A DNA stretch of 64,000 nucleotides from Acidobacteriota bacterium (GTDB taxonomy: Bacteria; Acidobacteriota; UBA890; WLXD01). Below are positions 33,572-41,049 of the stretch, piece by piece (within the stretch, counting starts at the first letter, position 1; each line of letters begins with the position of its first letter). The stretch is taken from positions 248,001 through 312,000 of the forward strand of contig WLXD01000001.1 of the NCBI GenBank assembly GCA_012103255.1, read 5' to 3'. Under the pieces are notes generated by a model. It saw only the letters and a program-made list of their open reading frames with translations. It had not been told where the DNA came from and made no database searches. A program made the translations under genes and the position numbers.

Positions 33572-35218
33572 CTAGAAGTTGTTGCCGTCGCGTTCGCCGC
33601 CCTGTCCATAGCGACGCTCCATTTCCTCGCGAATGCGCGCTGACTGCTCCGCCGCACCCTCTTCAAACCACACGTGCTCAGGACGACTGAGAATGTCGTT
33701 GATCACCCGATTGATCTCGGTGCGCGCTGCGCCGCCGGCGTGATCAGCCATCTCGCGCGCCTGCGGTATCAGCTCCATGTAGAAGCGTTCGGCGACCTCG
33801 TACATGCCATGCCAGTGCGCGTAGTCGGGGGCCATCATCGACGCACCGTGACGCGCCCGCCGCCCCTCGTGGTGCCACAGGTAGAACCAGGTCCACTCGA
33901 TTTCCTCGTCGAACTGCGTCGGCGAGCGAGTCCCGGTGTCGGCGAGAACGGCCATGATCGCCTGACCCGGCTTCGCGAACTTCTCGTTGTAGAGCACGAC
34001 GAAATCGTCGTACTGGGCATAGAAGGAGTTCACGTAGTCGGGCGAATGGCAATGCGAGCACACATCCTTCATGCGGTTGCGCTTGTCTTCCCAGCTATCA
34101 ACCGTGAGCGCGCGGCGCTCATCCGGGTCATCCGTCTTCACGATCGCGTGGTTGATGTCGGTGTCCATCGCCACCGACACGGGCGGGCGGTTGGTCCACG
34201 AAATGCGTTCGCCTGGATCGTGAGTGATCTTTCCGCCGTTACGCAGGTTGCCGGACATGTGGCATGTCGCGCAGGTCGGTGCGGCGGAATAGTCCGCGCC
34301 AAGCACCCAATCGGTGGCGTTCAGGTTCATGTCGTCCTTGAGGTCGCGATAAGCGATCCCGTGCTTGGACTCCTCGTAGATCTCCTTTTGCGGGTGATCT
34401 GGACCGAGATGGCACTGGCCGCAGTTCTCGGGCTGGCGCGCGCGGCGCGGCGAGAAGTCGTGGCGACTGTGGCAGGCGGTGCAGGAGCCGGCGGACCCGT
34501 CGAGATTCAGGCGGCCGATACCCGTGTTGGGCCACGTGCCGGTGTCGAACATCGGGCGCCCGTTGGCGTCCTTCACAATCGACGCGAGGATTGCCTGGTT
34601 GGTCGGCACGCCGTTCTCGTCGGGGGCGAGTTCGTCGACCGTGATCAGGCTACCGTCGGTACTCTGCAGCGCCACCTTCGCGCCGTGGCACTGCTGGCAA
34701 CCCGACTGCGCGCTCGCGAGGCCGTTCACCATGTCGAACGAACGCCCGGGAGTCGGCGAGTGTGGGTTGAAGTCTTCGCGCGAGCCTTCGACGGTCTCGG
34801 CTAGGAAGTTGTCGAGCGATGCCAGGATATTGCCGGCCTTCGAGTGGTGGCTGGCCTCGAACTCCGCCGACTCCTCGACGTGACAGCGCGAACAATCGCG
34901 CGGTGTCACGATCGTGGCAATCGACTGCCCGTAGTGCTCGAAGGCATCGGGCTCGACCGATTCGGCGGTATGACACTCGACACAGCCGACACCCTTCTCG
35001 GCGTGGGTGCTGCCCTCCCAGTGATCCACGATCCCGGGGTTCGCCTGCGCGTGACAGTCCACGCAGGCCACGGAACTCGCGGGCGCGCTCACGCTCGCCG
35101 GGCGCAACCCGGCCTCCTCGGCGCGCCGCGTCGTTTCGAGCCACTGCACGAGGACCAGCGAGACCAGGAAAAGGCCTCCCATCGCCCCGATGATCCAGCG
35201 TTTGGTTTCAAGTGTCAT
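33572..35218 (-). CDS. Membrane-anchored octaheme cytochrome, hydroxylamine-oxidoreductase-like
   Basis: A 548-aa protein with an N-terminal membrane helix (8-26) and eight CxxCH haem sites at 52-56, 79-83, 109-113, 174-178, 246-250, 266-270, 316-320 and 387-391. The sequence after the last haem (WHHEGRRARHGASMMAPDYAHWHGMYEV in pieces) is the HAO signature. In bacterial HAO a tyrosine near here crosslinks to the P460 haem and is tied to oxidative activity. Tyr 466 and Tyr 473 both survive, but which corresponds needs alignment. The family includes hydroxylamine oxidases and nitrite-reducing forms; direction is open. It sits between cytochrome b and NapA, so it may receive quinol electrons. 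An AAGGAAG ribosome site precedes the ATG at 35218; the longer frame upstream is unsupported. Confidence 0.85.
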   Translation of the reverse strand: MTLETKRWIIGAMGGLFLVSLVLVQWLETTRRAEEAGLRPASVSAPASSVACVDCHAQANPGIVDHWEGSTHAEKGVGCVECHTAESVEPDAFEHYGQSIATIVTPRDCSRCHVEESAEFEASHHSKAGNILASLDNFLAETVEGSREDFNPHSPTPGRSFDMVNGLASAQSGCQQCHGAKVALQSTDGSLITVDELAPDENGVPTNQAILASIVKDANGRPMFDTGTWPNTGIGRLNLDGSAGSCTACHSRHDFSPRRARQPENCGQCHLGPDHPQKEIYEESKHGIAYRDLKDDMNLNATDWVLGADYSAAPTCATCHMSGNLRNGGKITHDPGERISWTNRPPVSVAMDTDINHAIVKTDDPDERRALTVDSWEDKRNRMKDVCSHCHSPDYVNSFYAQYDDFVVLYNEKFAKPGQAIMAVLADTGTRSPTQFDEEIEWTWFYLWHHEGRRARHGASMMAPDYAHWHGMYEVAERFYMELIPQAREMADHAGGAARTEINRVINDILSRPEHVWFEEGAAEQSARIREEMERRYGQGGERDGNNF

Positions 35219-35249
35219 GGCAGCTTCCTTTGGCAGCGAGTTGCGCAGG

Positions 35250-36299
35250 TCAGTGAGCGACCAACGCTTCCCACATCGTGAGCGCGATGATTGCAAGAAC
35301 GCCGACGATGCCGATCCAGACACTCGCTTCCTGGAAGCGAGTGCGCTTGCGGATCTGCGCATCGATGAATGGCCAGGTGAACATGATGAAAACGACGAAG
35401 CCGGTGGACAGGATCGCGAATGTTCCCGGGAACAACTTCAACCAGCGGAACACCACATAGAAAAACCACTCGGGCTTGATCACTTCGGGAGTAGTGAGCG
35501 GGTCTGCTTCGGGACCCATCGATGCCGGGAAGATCGTGGCCAGCGCCGACAGCAGGATCATCAAGAACAGACCGAGCATGAGCTCGGTGTACATGTGATC
35601 CGGAAAGAAGCTGAAGGTCTTGGGCTTCGACTCGTCCTCGTCCTTGAACTTGAACTCGGTGACGCCCTGCAGGCGGATGATCATGATGTGAACGACGAGC
35701 AGGCCGATCAGCGCGACGGGGAGCACCGCCGCGTGGAGCACGAAGAACCGCGACAGCGTGCGCGAGTTGTACGTCTCGCCGGCCAGCATCAGGTTCTTGA
35801 CGAAACCGCCGATCACGGGCACCGAGTCCGCCATGTTGGCGCCCACCGTCGCACCCCAGAAACTGAGCTGCTCGAACACCAGGCTGTAGCCGGTGAACCC
35901 GAGCGTCAGCGTGCAGAGGAGCAGGAACATCCCGATGATCCAGTTGATCTCCCGGGGCTTCCGGTAGGCGCCCGTGAAGTACACGCGCATCTGGTGCAGC
36001 ACCACGGCGGCGATCATCAGCGTGGCCGCCCACTTGTGGACGCTACGGAGATACCAACCGAATGCCGCTTCCTCCGTGATGTAGCGAACGGAGGCGTACG
36101 CCGAGCCGGTTGAGGTCTCGTAGTAGAAGGCCAGCAGGATGCCCGTGATGATCTGGATGACGAAGAGGTATGCGGGGGTGCCACCCAGCGCGAACCACCA
36201 ACGCTTCATGTGGTTCGGAACCGGTTCGTTGGTCATCTCGCGGATCACTTCCGGCGAAACTGGCAAACAATCCTGGAACCACTGGGCGATTGCGCTCAT
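35250..36299 (-). CDS. Cytochrome b of a Rieske/b complex (fused b6 and subunit-IV type)
   Basis: A 349-aa membrane protein. The haem histidines are 88 and 102 in the first pair and 189 and 204 in the second. Spacing of 14 then 15 is the b6-type pattern. The Qo motif PEW is at 276-278 (VIKPEWFFY), and a C-terminal part after residue 235 matches subunit IV of b6f complexes, so one chain replaces two. It would oxidise quinol and reduce the Rieske protein and a high-potential acceptor. Its start overlaps the Rieske stop (ATGA). No cytochrome c1 or f is encoded, so the multiheme proteins downstream are the natural electron acceptors. Confidence 0.9.
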   Translation of the reverse strand: MSAIAQWFQDCLPVSPEVIREMTNEPVPNHMKRWWFALGGTPAYLFVIQIITGILLAFYYETSTGSAYASVRYITEEAAFGWYLRSVHKWAATLMIAAVVLHQMRVYFTGAYRKPREINWIIGMFLLLCTLTLGFTGYSLVFEQLSFWGATVGANMADSVPVIGGFVKNLMLAGETYNSRTLSRFFVLHAAVLPVALIGLLVVHIMIIRLQGVTEFKFKDEDESKPKTFSFFPDHMYTELMLGLFLMILLSALATIFPASMGPEADPLTTPEVIKPEWFFYVVFRWLKLFPGTFAILSTGFVVFIMFTWPFIDAQIRKRTRFQEASVWIGIVGVLAIIALTMWEALVAH

Positions 36300-36910
36300 C
36301 CAAGCTCCCCATCGCGGGGCGGACGCGCCAGCGGCGACAGACAGGGGTCGTGTCCCGGCGCGCTCGCGCAATCATCGTCGATCACCCGGCCTGAAGACGC
36401 CGCGTCCGCCACGAGTCGCGCGGTGGGCACCCGGATAAACAGCAGATTGCCGTCCACGCGCAGCGGGTACCTCGGCAGCGTCTGGCCAGCATCGCCGGGA
36501 GGTCCCGCGGTGCCGACACCCGCCGAATCAAAGACTCCGTTGTGGCACGGACAGAAGTAGCGCTGGTTGGCGTCTTCCCAGTGCACCTGGCAGCCCAGAT
36601 GCGGACAGGTACTCGAGAGCGCGATGAAGTCCTCCGCGACGCCATCGCGTGCACGCCGCGTGATGTTTACCGTTTCGCCACCCGGAGCCTGGTAGCGAAG
36701 GGAATCACCGACACCAAGCCGGGCCAGGTCTGCGACGAACTGCCAGCTCCCTGTGTCGGGTCGTGCTGGATACAGGTAGCGGGCAGCAACCGCTCCGAAC
36801 GCCCCGTAGCCACCAACCAGACCGGCCGCCATGGCGAAGTTCGAGGCTTGACCCAGAAATCCCCGCCGACCTTGAACCGGCCCGTCATCGTGGCTGGAAT
36901 CGTCAGCCAT
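36296..36910 (-). CDS. Rieske iron-sulfur protein of the quinol-oxidising complex
   Basis: A 204-aa protein with a Tat-type twin arginine (QGRRGFLG), a single membrane helix (about 22-45) and a Rieske [2Fe-2S] cluster bound by Cys 102, His 104, Cys 120 and His 123, with the disulphide cysteines at 107 and 122 (CPHLGC, CPCHNG). The start at 36910 has GGAG 8 bases before it; a GTG three codons earlier sits too close to that site. Transcribed with cytochrome b, octaheme cytochrome, napA and the NapB-like gene. The 99-base gap before it likely carries its own promoter or an mRNA processing site; I could find no firm motif. Confidence 0.88.
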   Translation of the reverse strand: MADDSSHDDGPVQGRRGFLGQASNFAMAAGLVGGYGAFGAVAARYLYPARPDTGSWQFVADLARLGVGDSLRYQAPGGETVNITRRARDGVAEDFIALSSTCPHLGCQVHWEDANQRYFCPCHNGVFDSAGVGTAGPPGDAGQTLPRYPLRVDGNLLFIRVPTARLVADAASSGRVIDDDCASAPGHDPCLSPLARPPRDGELG

Positions 36911-37009
36911 TGCGTCCACTCCGCCTTAGGGGTTCAGCGAGATATCGCGAGGTCGTCATCCTACCGAAAATCGGCATCAAAAACGATAGGGGTGTCTGTT
37001 TATCCCGAA

Positions 37010-38308
37010 TCAAAATGAATACTGCGTCCAGACCCAGATCTTCGTGGTGTCCGACGAGAACTCGTCGGCGCTGTAGACGCCGCCCTTCAGACCGAAGAGC
37101 TGACTCCACGCCGTCCGATACGTAACCTGGAAGTCGAACTCGCTGCCGTAGCGCGAATTGCCCGTCGTCGCGCCGAAGTCGTGGTAGCGCAACTGCCAGC
37201 GCACCGGGCCGAGTGGGCCGTCGAGCTTCACGTGGAAGTCGGCCAAACCGTTGGTGGGCGTGCTGAGAAATTTGTCGACCCACCCGTTGAACGCGTGGTT
37301 CGTTCCGAGCACGAACTGGAACTGGCCGTCCTCTGGGCTTCCACCGATGCGCTCGACGCCGACTCTCAGCGTGAACCCGCGGTAGCCAAGGCCGCCCTCG
37401 ACATGCAGATAGTCGGCGTTGATCCGCACGGGGTTGTCGCCGGCGTCGGTCTGCGTGGCGTACTCGAACTCGTAGTGCAGCCTGAGGTCCCCGGTGGGTC
37501 GGGAGCCCTTCACCTCGGCGCCCACCGTGTTCCGCGACAGCCCCGCGAACTCCAGCTGGTCGTAGCGCAGCAGATACGCGTAGCCAGTGATCGCGAACAG
37601 GCCCTCGAAGTCGTAGCTAGCGTTGATCAGATGTGACGAAGTATCGATCTTGTCGCGGAAGATCCGGTGCGCCCGGTTCAGGTACGCATACTTCGCCGTG
37701 AAGTTATCGATACTCCGGTTGGTCGCCGTGATCGCGTCGTGCGACTGCCAGTGCTGGCGCCAGCCCACCGCGCCAACGTGCCGCTGATCGTCGTAGTTGA
37801 TGACCTGACGACCGAGACGAACTCCCGTCTCGCCACCCGCGTAGCCCACGTAGGCCTGCAACATCTCCGTACCAGGTGGGTCGGCGATCACGGGATAGTC
37901 AGTCACGCCGTTGCCGCTGTCTCCGAAGCCTTTGTTGTTGTGGTCATCGCCCCACCCGACGTCAGTCACGTTCTCGGCCTGCAAAAAGACGCGGAATCCA
38001 CGATAACGCTGCGTGCCGTAGCTCAGGGCGGTGCGCAGTGTCGACGCCTTGCCGTTGTTGGCGAACACAGCTTCGTCAACGAACTCGTAGCGATACCGGA
38101 GATCGACCGCAGCATCCCCGCCACTCAACGCATCCGCGAAGGAGATCGAGCTCTCCTCCTGGACGTTCCTCTTCGTTGCCGCTTCTTCGACGGTTGCCGC
38201 CTCGGGCTTCGGCTTGTCCTCCGCCTTTCCGGCGTCTTGCTGCGCCAGCGCAGCGGGGGTTAACCCGAGCGACAAGATCACTGCAACGATCCACGTTTTC
38301 TGCTTCAC
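37010..38308 (-). CDS. Outer-membrane beta-barrel porin (alginate-export-like)
   Basis: A 432-aa exported protein with a signal peptide (MKQKTWIVAVILSLGLTPAALA cut before QQD), a Lys/Glu-rich linker and then alternating strands ending with an aromatic residue (TTKIWVWTQYSF), the mark of an outer-membrane barrel. Segments such as FVLGTNHAFNGWVDKF and YVGYAGGETGVRLGRQVI match the AlgE-like porin family. It leads the nitrogen cluster and likely lets nitrate or other anions into the periplasm; specificity is inferred. It is divergent from feoAB. No clear ribosome site was noted beyond GAGGCGAG upstream. Confidence 0.8.
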   Translation of the reverse strand: MKQKTWIVAVILSLGLTPAALAQQDAGKAEDKPKPEAATVEEAATKRNVQEESSISFADALSGGDAAVDLRYRYEFVDEAVFANNGKASTLRTALSYGTQRYRGFRVFLQAENVTDVGWGDDHNNKGFGDSGNGVTDYPVIADPPGTEMLQAYVGYAGGETGVRLGRQVINYDDQRHVGAVGWRQHWQSHDAITATNRSIDNFTAKYAYLNRAHRIFRDKIDTSSHLINASYDFEGLFAITGYAYLLRYDQLEFAGLSRNTVGAEVKGSRPTGDLRLHYEFEYATQTDAGDNPVRINADYLHVEGGLGYRGFTLRVGVERIGGSPEDGQFQFVLGTNHAFNGWVDKFLSTPTNGLADFHVKLDGPLGPVRWQLRYHDFGATTGNSRYGSEFDFQVTYRTAWSQLFGLKGGVYSADEFSSDTTKIWVWTQYSF

Positions 38309-38325
38309 AGCTCGCCTCGTGGTTT

Positions 38326-38340
38326 GGGACGGCCCGTCCC
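38326..38340. promoter_or_regulatory. 15-bp palindrome in the porin leader
   Basis: GGGACGG-C-CCGTCCC is a perfect palindrome 18 bases before the porin start codon. It could act as an operator or form a leader hairpin. Not assigned to a regulator. Confidence 0.4.
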
Positions 38341-38363
38341 TGCCTTAAATCGGTCTCTATGGT

Positions 38364-38377
38364 CCTATTTATATCAA
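38364..38377. promoter_or_regulatory. FNR/DNR-like site upstream of the porin
   Basis: Read on the minus strand, TTGATATAAATAGG has one perfect TTGAT half-site and matches 7 of 10 defined bases of the FNR/CRP-type consensus TTGAT-N4-ATCAA. It lies 56 bases before the porin start, a fair place for anaerobic control of a nitrogen-oxide operon. Only one half is good, so this is a weak call. Confidence 0.25.
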
Positions 38378-38411
38378 CCTGATGACCGCACCGCTCATCC
38401 CGAGATGGGGC

Positions 38412-38440
38412 TTGACCCAAATTTAGCCACGGCTAAAAAT
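38412..38440 (+). promoter_or_regulatory. feoAB promoter and palindromic operator
   Basis: A perfect 16-bp palindrome TTTAGCC-AC-GGCTAAA (38422-38437) lies over the spacer and -10 region of a candidate promoter (TTGACC at 38412 and TAAAAA at 38434, spacing 16). The palindrome resembles DtxR/MntR-type metal-regulator boxes more than a Fur box. Repression by a metal-bound regulator when iron is plentiful fits the genes downstream. The regulator itself is not in the window. Confidence 0.5.
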
Positions 38441-38474
38441 AGCAGAGCACCACCAACCGCCCGAGGCGATCTCC

Positions 38475-38726
38475 TTGCCGGACAACACGAACACAACCCT
38501 TGCCGACCTCGACCCCGGCGACCGTGCGGCTGTGATCCGCATCGGAGCCGAGCTGGAGGAGGGCGAACGCCGCCGCCTGCTCGAACTCGGGCTGTTCCCC
38601 GGCACGGTTGTGGAGGCGGTACTGGACAGCCCGCTCGGCGACCCCACGGCGTACCGCGTGCGTGACATAACGGTGGCGTTGCGACGCGAGCAGGCGCAGT
38701 GGATCGAGGTGCGACATGTCAGCTGA
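38475..38726 (+). CDS. feoA: Ferrous iron transport protein A
   Basis: An 83-aa SH3-like protein of the FeoA family. LADLDPGDRAAVIRI opens the fold, then RRRLLELGLFPGTVVEAV and the final strand ITVALRREQAQWIEV. FeoA is a cytoplasmic partner of FeoB and is needed for Fe(II) uptake. It begins at a TTG with GAGG 8 bases before, and overlaps feoB by 11 bases, so the two are coupled. The operon lies under the palindromic operator upstream. Confidence 0.85.
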   Translation: MPDNTNTTLADLDPGDRAAVIRIGAELEEGERRRLLELGLFPGTVVEAVLDSPLGDPTAYRVRDITVALRREQAQWIEVRHVS

Positions 38727-40980
38727 CACGCAACCGGCGCGACTGCCGGACGATCGGGCTCAGGGCGTGGACGCCGCCTGTGAGGCGTGCCGACTCTGCC
38801 AGGGTCCTCAACTCTGGGGCATCGACCTCGACGAACACGACTACCTCGTCGCCCTCGCCGGCTCGCCCAATGTTGGCAAGAGCACCGTCTTCAACGCCCT
38901 GACCGGGATGCGGCAGCACACCGGCAACTGGCCGGGAAAGACCGTCGCCCGCGCGGAGGGCAGCTACATCCACGACGAGTCGCGCTATCGCCTCGTCGAC
39001 CTGCCGGGGATCTACACCCTGATCACGCCGCAGGCCGAGGAGATCATCGCGCACGATTCTCTCGTGTACGGGCGCGCCGACGTTACCGTGCTGGTGCTCG
39101 ACGCCAGTCAGCTCGAACGGAACATGAGCCTGGCGCTCCAGGTCCTCGAAGTCACGAGCTCGGTCGTGATCTGCCTGAACCTCATCGACGAGGCCAATCG
39201 TCACGGCGTGCAGATCGACGCCGCGGAACTCGAGCAGTTCCTCGGCGTCCCTGTGATTCCAACGGCAGCCCGCTACGGGCGGGGCCTGGATGAGCTGCGT
39301 GCCGCGGTCCATGCAGTGGCCACGGGCGCTCGCGAGACCAAGCCCTATCGATACACGGAGTCACGCCCCGAACTCGATGCACTCCTCGATCGGGTCACCG
39401 CACGGATCGAATCGGACTATCCGGGTGTCCCGGCGGCACGCTGGCTAGGTCTCCGCCTGCTCGACGGCAACCCGCCGCTCGTTGAAGCGGTCCGCCAGGG
39501 CGACCTGCGCGAACTGCAGTCGCCCGACGGCGAGGGAGCACCGAAAGTGATCCGGCTCGACGGAGCGGACAACGGCCAGCGCGGGAGTCAGCTCGTCGCA
39601 TGGATTGCCGACCAAGCCGCGGCCGTGCCCGACTTCTACATCGACGTCGTCGGCCTGCTCCACGAGCGAGCATCGGAGCTGACCGCCGCGGTGAGCCGGC
39701 GAGAGCGCAAGCTCGATCCGGGCGCCACGATCGACCGGCTGCTCACGAGCCGGTGGTTCGGCTTCCCGCTCATGCTGCTCATGTTGGCCGTGGTGTTCTG
39801 GTTAACGATCGCGGGGGCCAACGTACCGAGCGCGATGCTGGCGACTCTGTTGATCGACTCGTTCCACCCGGCACTCAAGGGCTTCGGCGCCACCATCGGT
39901 CTGCCCGCATGGCTGAACGGGCTGCTGTTCGACGGTGTCTACCTGTCCACGGCCTGGGTCATCAGCGTCATGCTTCCGCCGATGGCGATCTTCTTTCCGC
40001 TGTTCACGCTCCTGGAAGATCTCGGCTATCTGGCACGCGTCGCCTTCAACCTGGACGCGCTATTTCAGCGAGTTGGCGCCCACGGCAAACAGGCAATGTC
40101 GATGAGCATGGGATTCGGCTGCAACGCCGCTGGAGTGATCGCGACGCGGATCATCGACAGCCCGCGCGAACGGCTGATCGCGATCATCACAAACAACTTC
40201 GCGCTGTGTAACGGCCGCTGGCCAACGCAGATCCTCATCGCGTCGATCTTCATCGGGGCCCTCGCGCCGCCCGCGCTGGCGGGCATCGTCGCCGCGAGCG
40301 CGGTCGTGGGAGTCGCTTTGCTGGGGATCTTCCTGACGTTCGTGACGTCCTACGTCCTGTCGACGACTGTCCTCAAAGGCGAAGCCTCAACGTTCAGCCT
40401 GGAACTCCCGCCCTACCGCAAGCCACGCCTTCTCGCGACGCTATACACGTCACTCATCGACCGGACGATCTTCGTGCTGTGGCGAGCCATCGTGTTTGCC
40501 GCGCCGGCGGGCGCCGCAATCTGGCTATCGGCCAACGTCATGATTGGCGGCGCATCGATAGCCGCGCACCTGATCAGCATGCTCGATCCGATCGGCGTAC
40601 TGATCGGTCTCAACGGCGTGATCCTCCTGGCCTACGTGCTCGCGATCCCGGCCAACGAGGTCGTGATCCCCACGGTGCTCATGCTCACTGTTCTTGCCGG
40701 CGGTGCCGTCGGCGCGGGCGCGGGGACGGGCGTGATCTTCGAACTGGATTCCGAAACAGCGATCGCCGATCTGCTCATTGGCACAGGGGGCTGGACCCTC
40801 CTCACGGCGATCAACCTGATGCTGTTCTCGCTCCTGCACAACCCGTGCTCCACCACGATCTACACGATCTACAAGGAAACGGGCAGCGCGAAATGGACCG
40901 CCGTGGCAACGCTCTTGCCGACGTTCCTCGGCCTGGCCACGACGCTTCTCGTCGCACAGGTCTGGTACCTGCTTACCTGA
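38716..40980 (+). CDS. feoB: Ferrous iron transporter FeoB
   Basis: A 754-aa GTP-dependent Fe(II) transporter. The G domain has GSPNVGKS (49-56), DLPG and NLID (G4), after which come the two gate regions GFGCNAAGV and NNFALCNGRWP of the membrane part, with about eight helices. The gate motifs are the standard places for Fe(II) passage. The N-terminal 30 residues add a CEACRLC cluster (Cys 22, 25, 28) that E. coli FeoB lacks; it may bind a metal. A long hydrophilic linker separates G and membrane domains, and no FeoC follows. Confidence 0.93.
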   Translation: MSADTQPARLPDDRAQGVDAACEACRLCQGPQLWGIDLDEHDYLVALAGSPNVGKSTVFNALTGMRQHTGNWPGKTVARAEGSYIHDESRYRLVDLPGIYTLITPQAEEIIAHDSLVYGRADVTVLVLDASQLERNMSLALQVLEVTSSVVICLNLIDEANRHGVQIDAAELEQFLGVPVIPTAARYGRGLDELRAAVHAVATGARETKPYRYTESRPELDALLDRVTARIESDYPGVPAARWLGLRLLDGNPPLVEAVRQGDLRELQSPDGEGAPKVIRLDGADNGQRGSQLVAWIADQAAAVPDFYIDVVGLLHERASELTAAVSRRERKLDPGATIDRLLTSRWFGFPLMLLMLAVVFWLTIAGANVPSAMLATLLIDSFHPALKGFGATIGLPAWLNGLLFDGVYLSTAWVISVMLPPMAIFFPLFTLLEDLGYLARVAFNLDALFQRVGAHGKQAMSMSMGFGCNAAGVIATRIIDSPRERLIAIITNNFALCNGRWPTQILIASIFIGALAPPALAGIVAASAVVGVALLGIFLTFVTSYVLSTTVLKGEASTFSLELPPYRKPRLLATLYTSLIDRTIFVLWRAIVFAAPAGAAIWLSANVMIGGASIAAHLISMLDPIGVLIGLNGVILLAYVLAIPANEVVIPTVLMLTVLAGGAVGAGAGTGVIFELDSETAIADLLIGTGGWTLLTAINLMLFSLLHNPCSTTIYTIYKETGSAKWTAVATLLPTFLGLATTLLVAQVWYLLT

Positions 40981-41049
40981 CCGACGACTACACTCGGGGC
41001 AGTGGGTTTCCATCGCGCCGTCCAGCGCGATTCAGCGCCGGAGTCGAGC

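Noticed and set aside
35190-36113. Forward open frame of 307 codons over the cytochrome b gene
   Set aside because: It is His/Arg/Asp-rich and mirrors the cytochrome b frame; the cytochrome frame carries all family motifs.
36920-37009. TTGAT sequences between porin and Rieske genes as FNR sites
   Set aside because: Two TTGAT half-sites are present, but neither has a matching second half at the right spacing.
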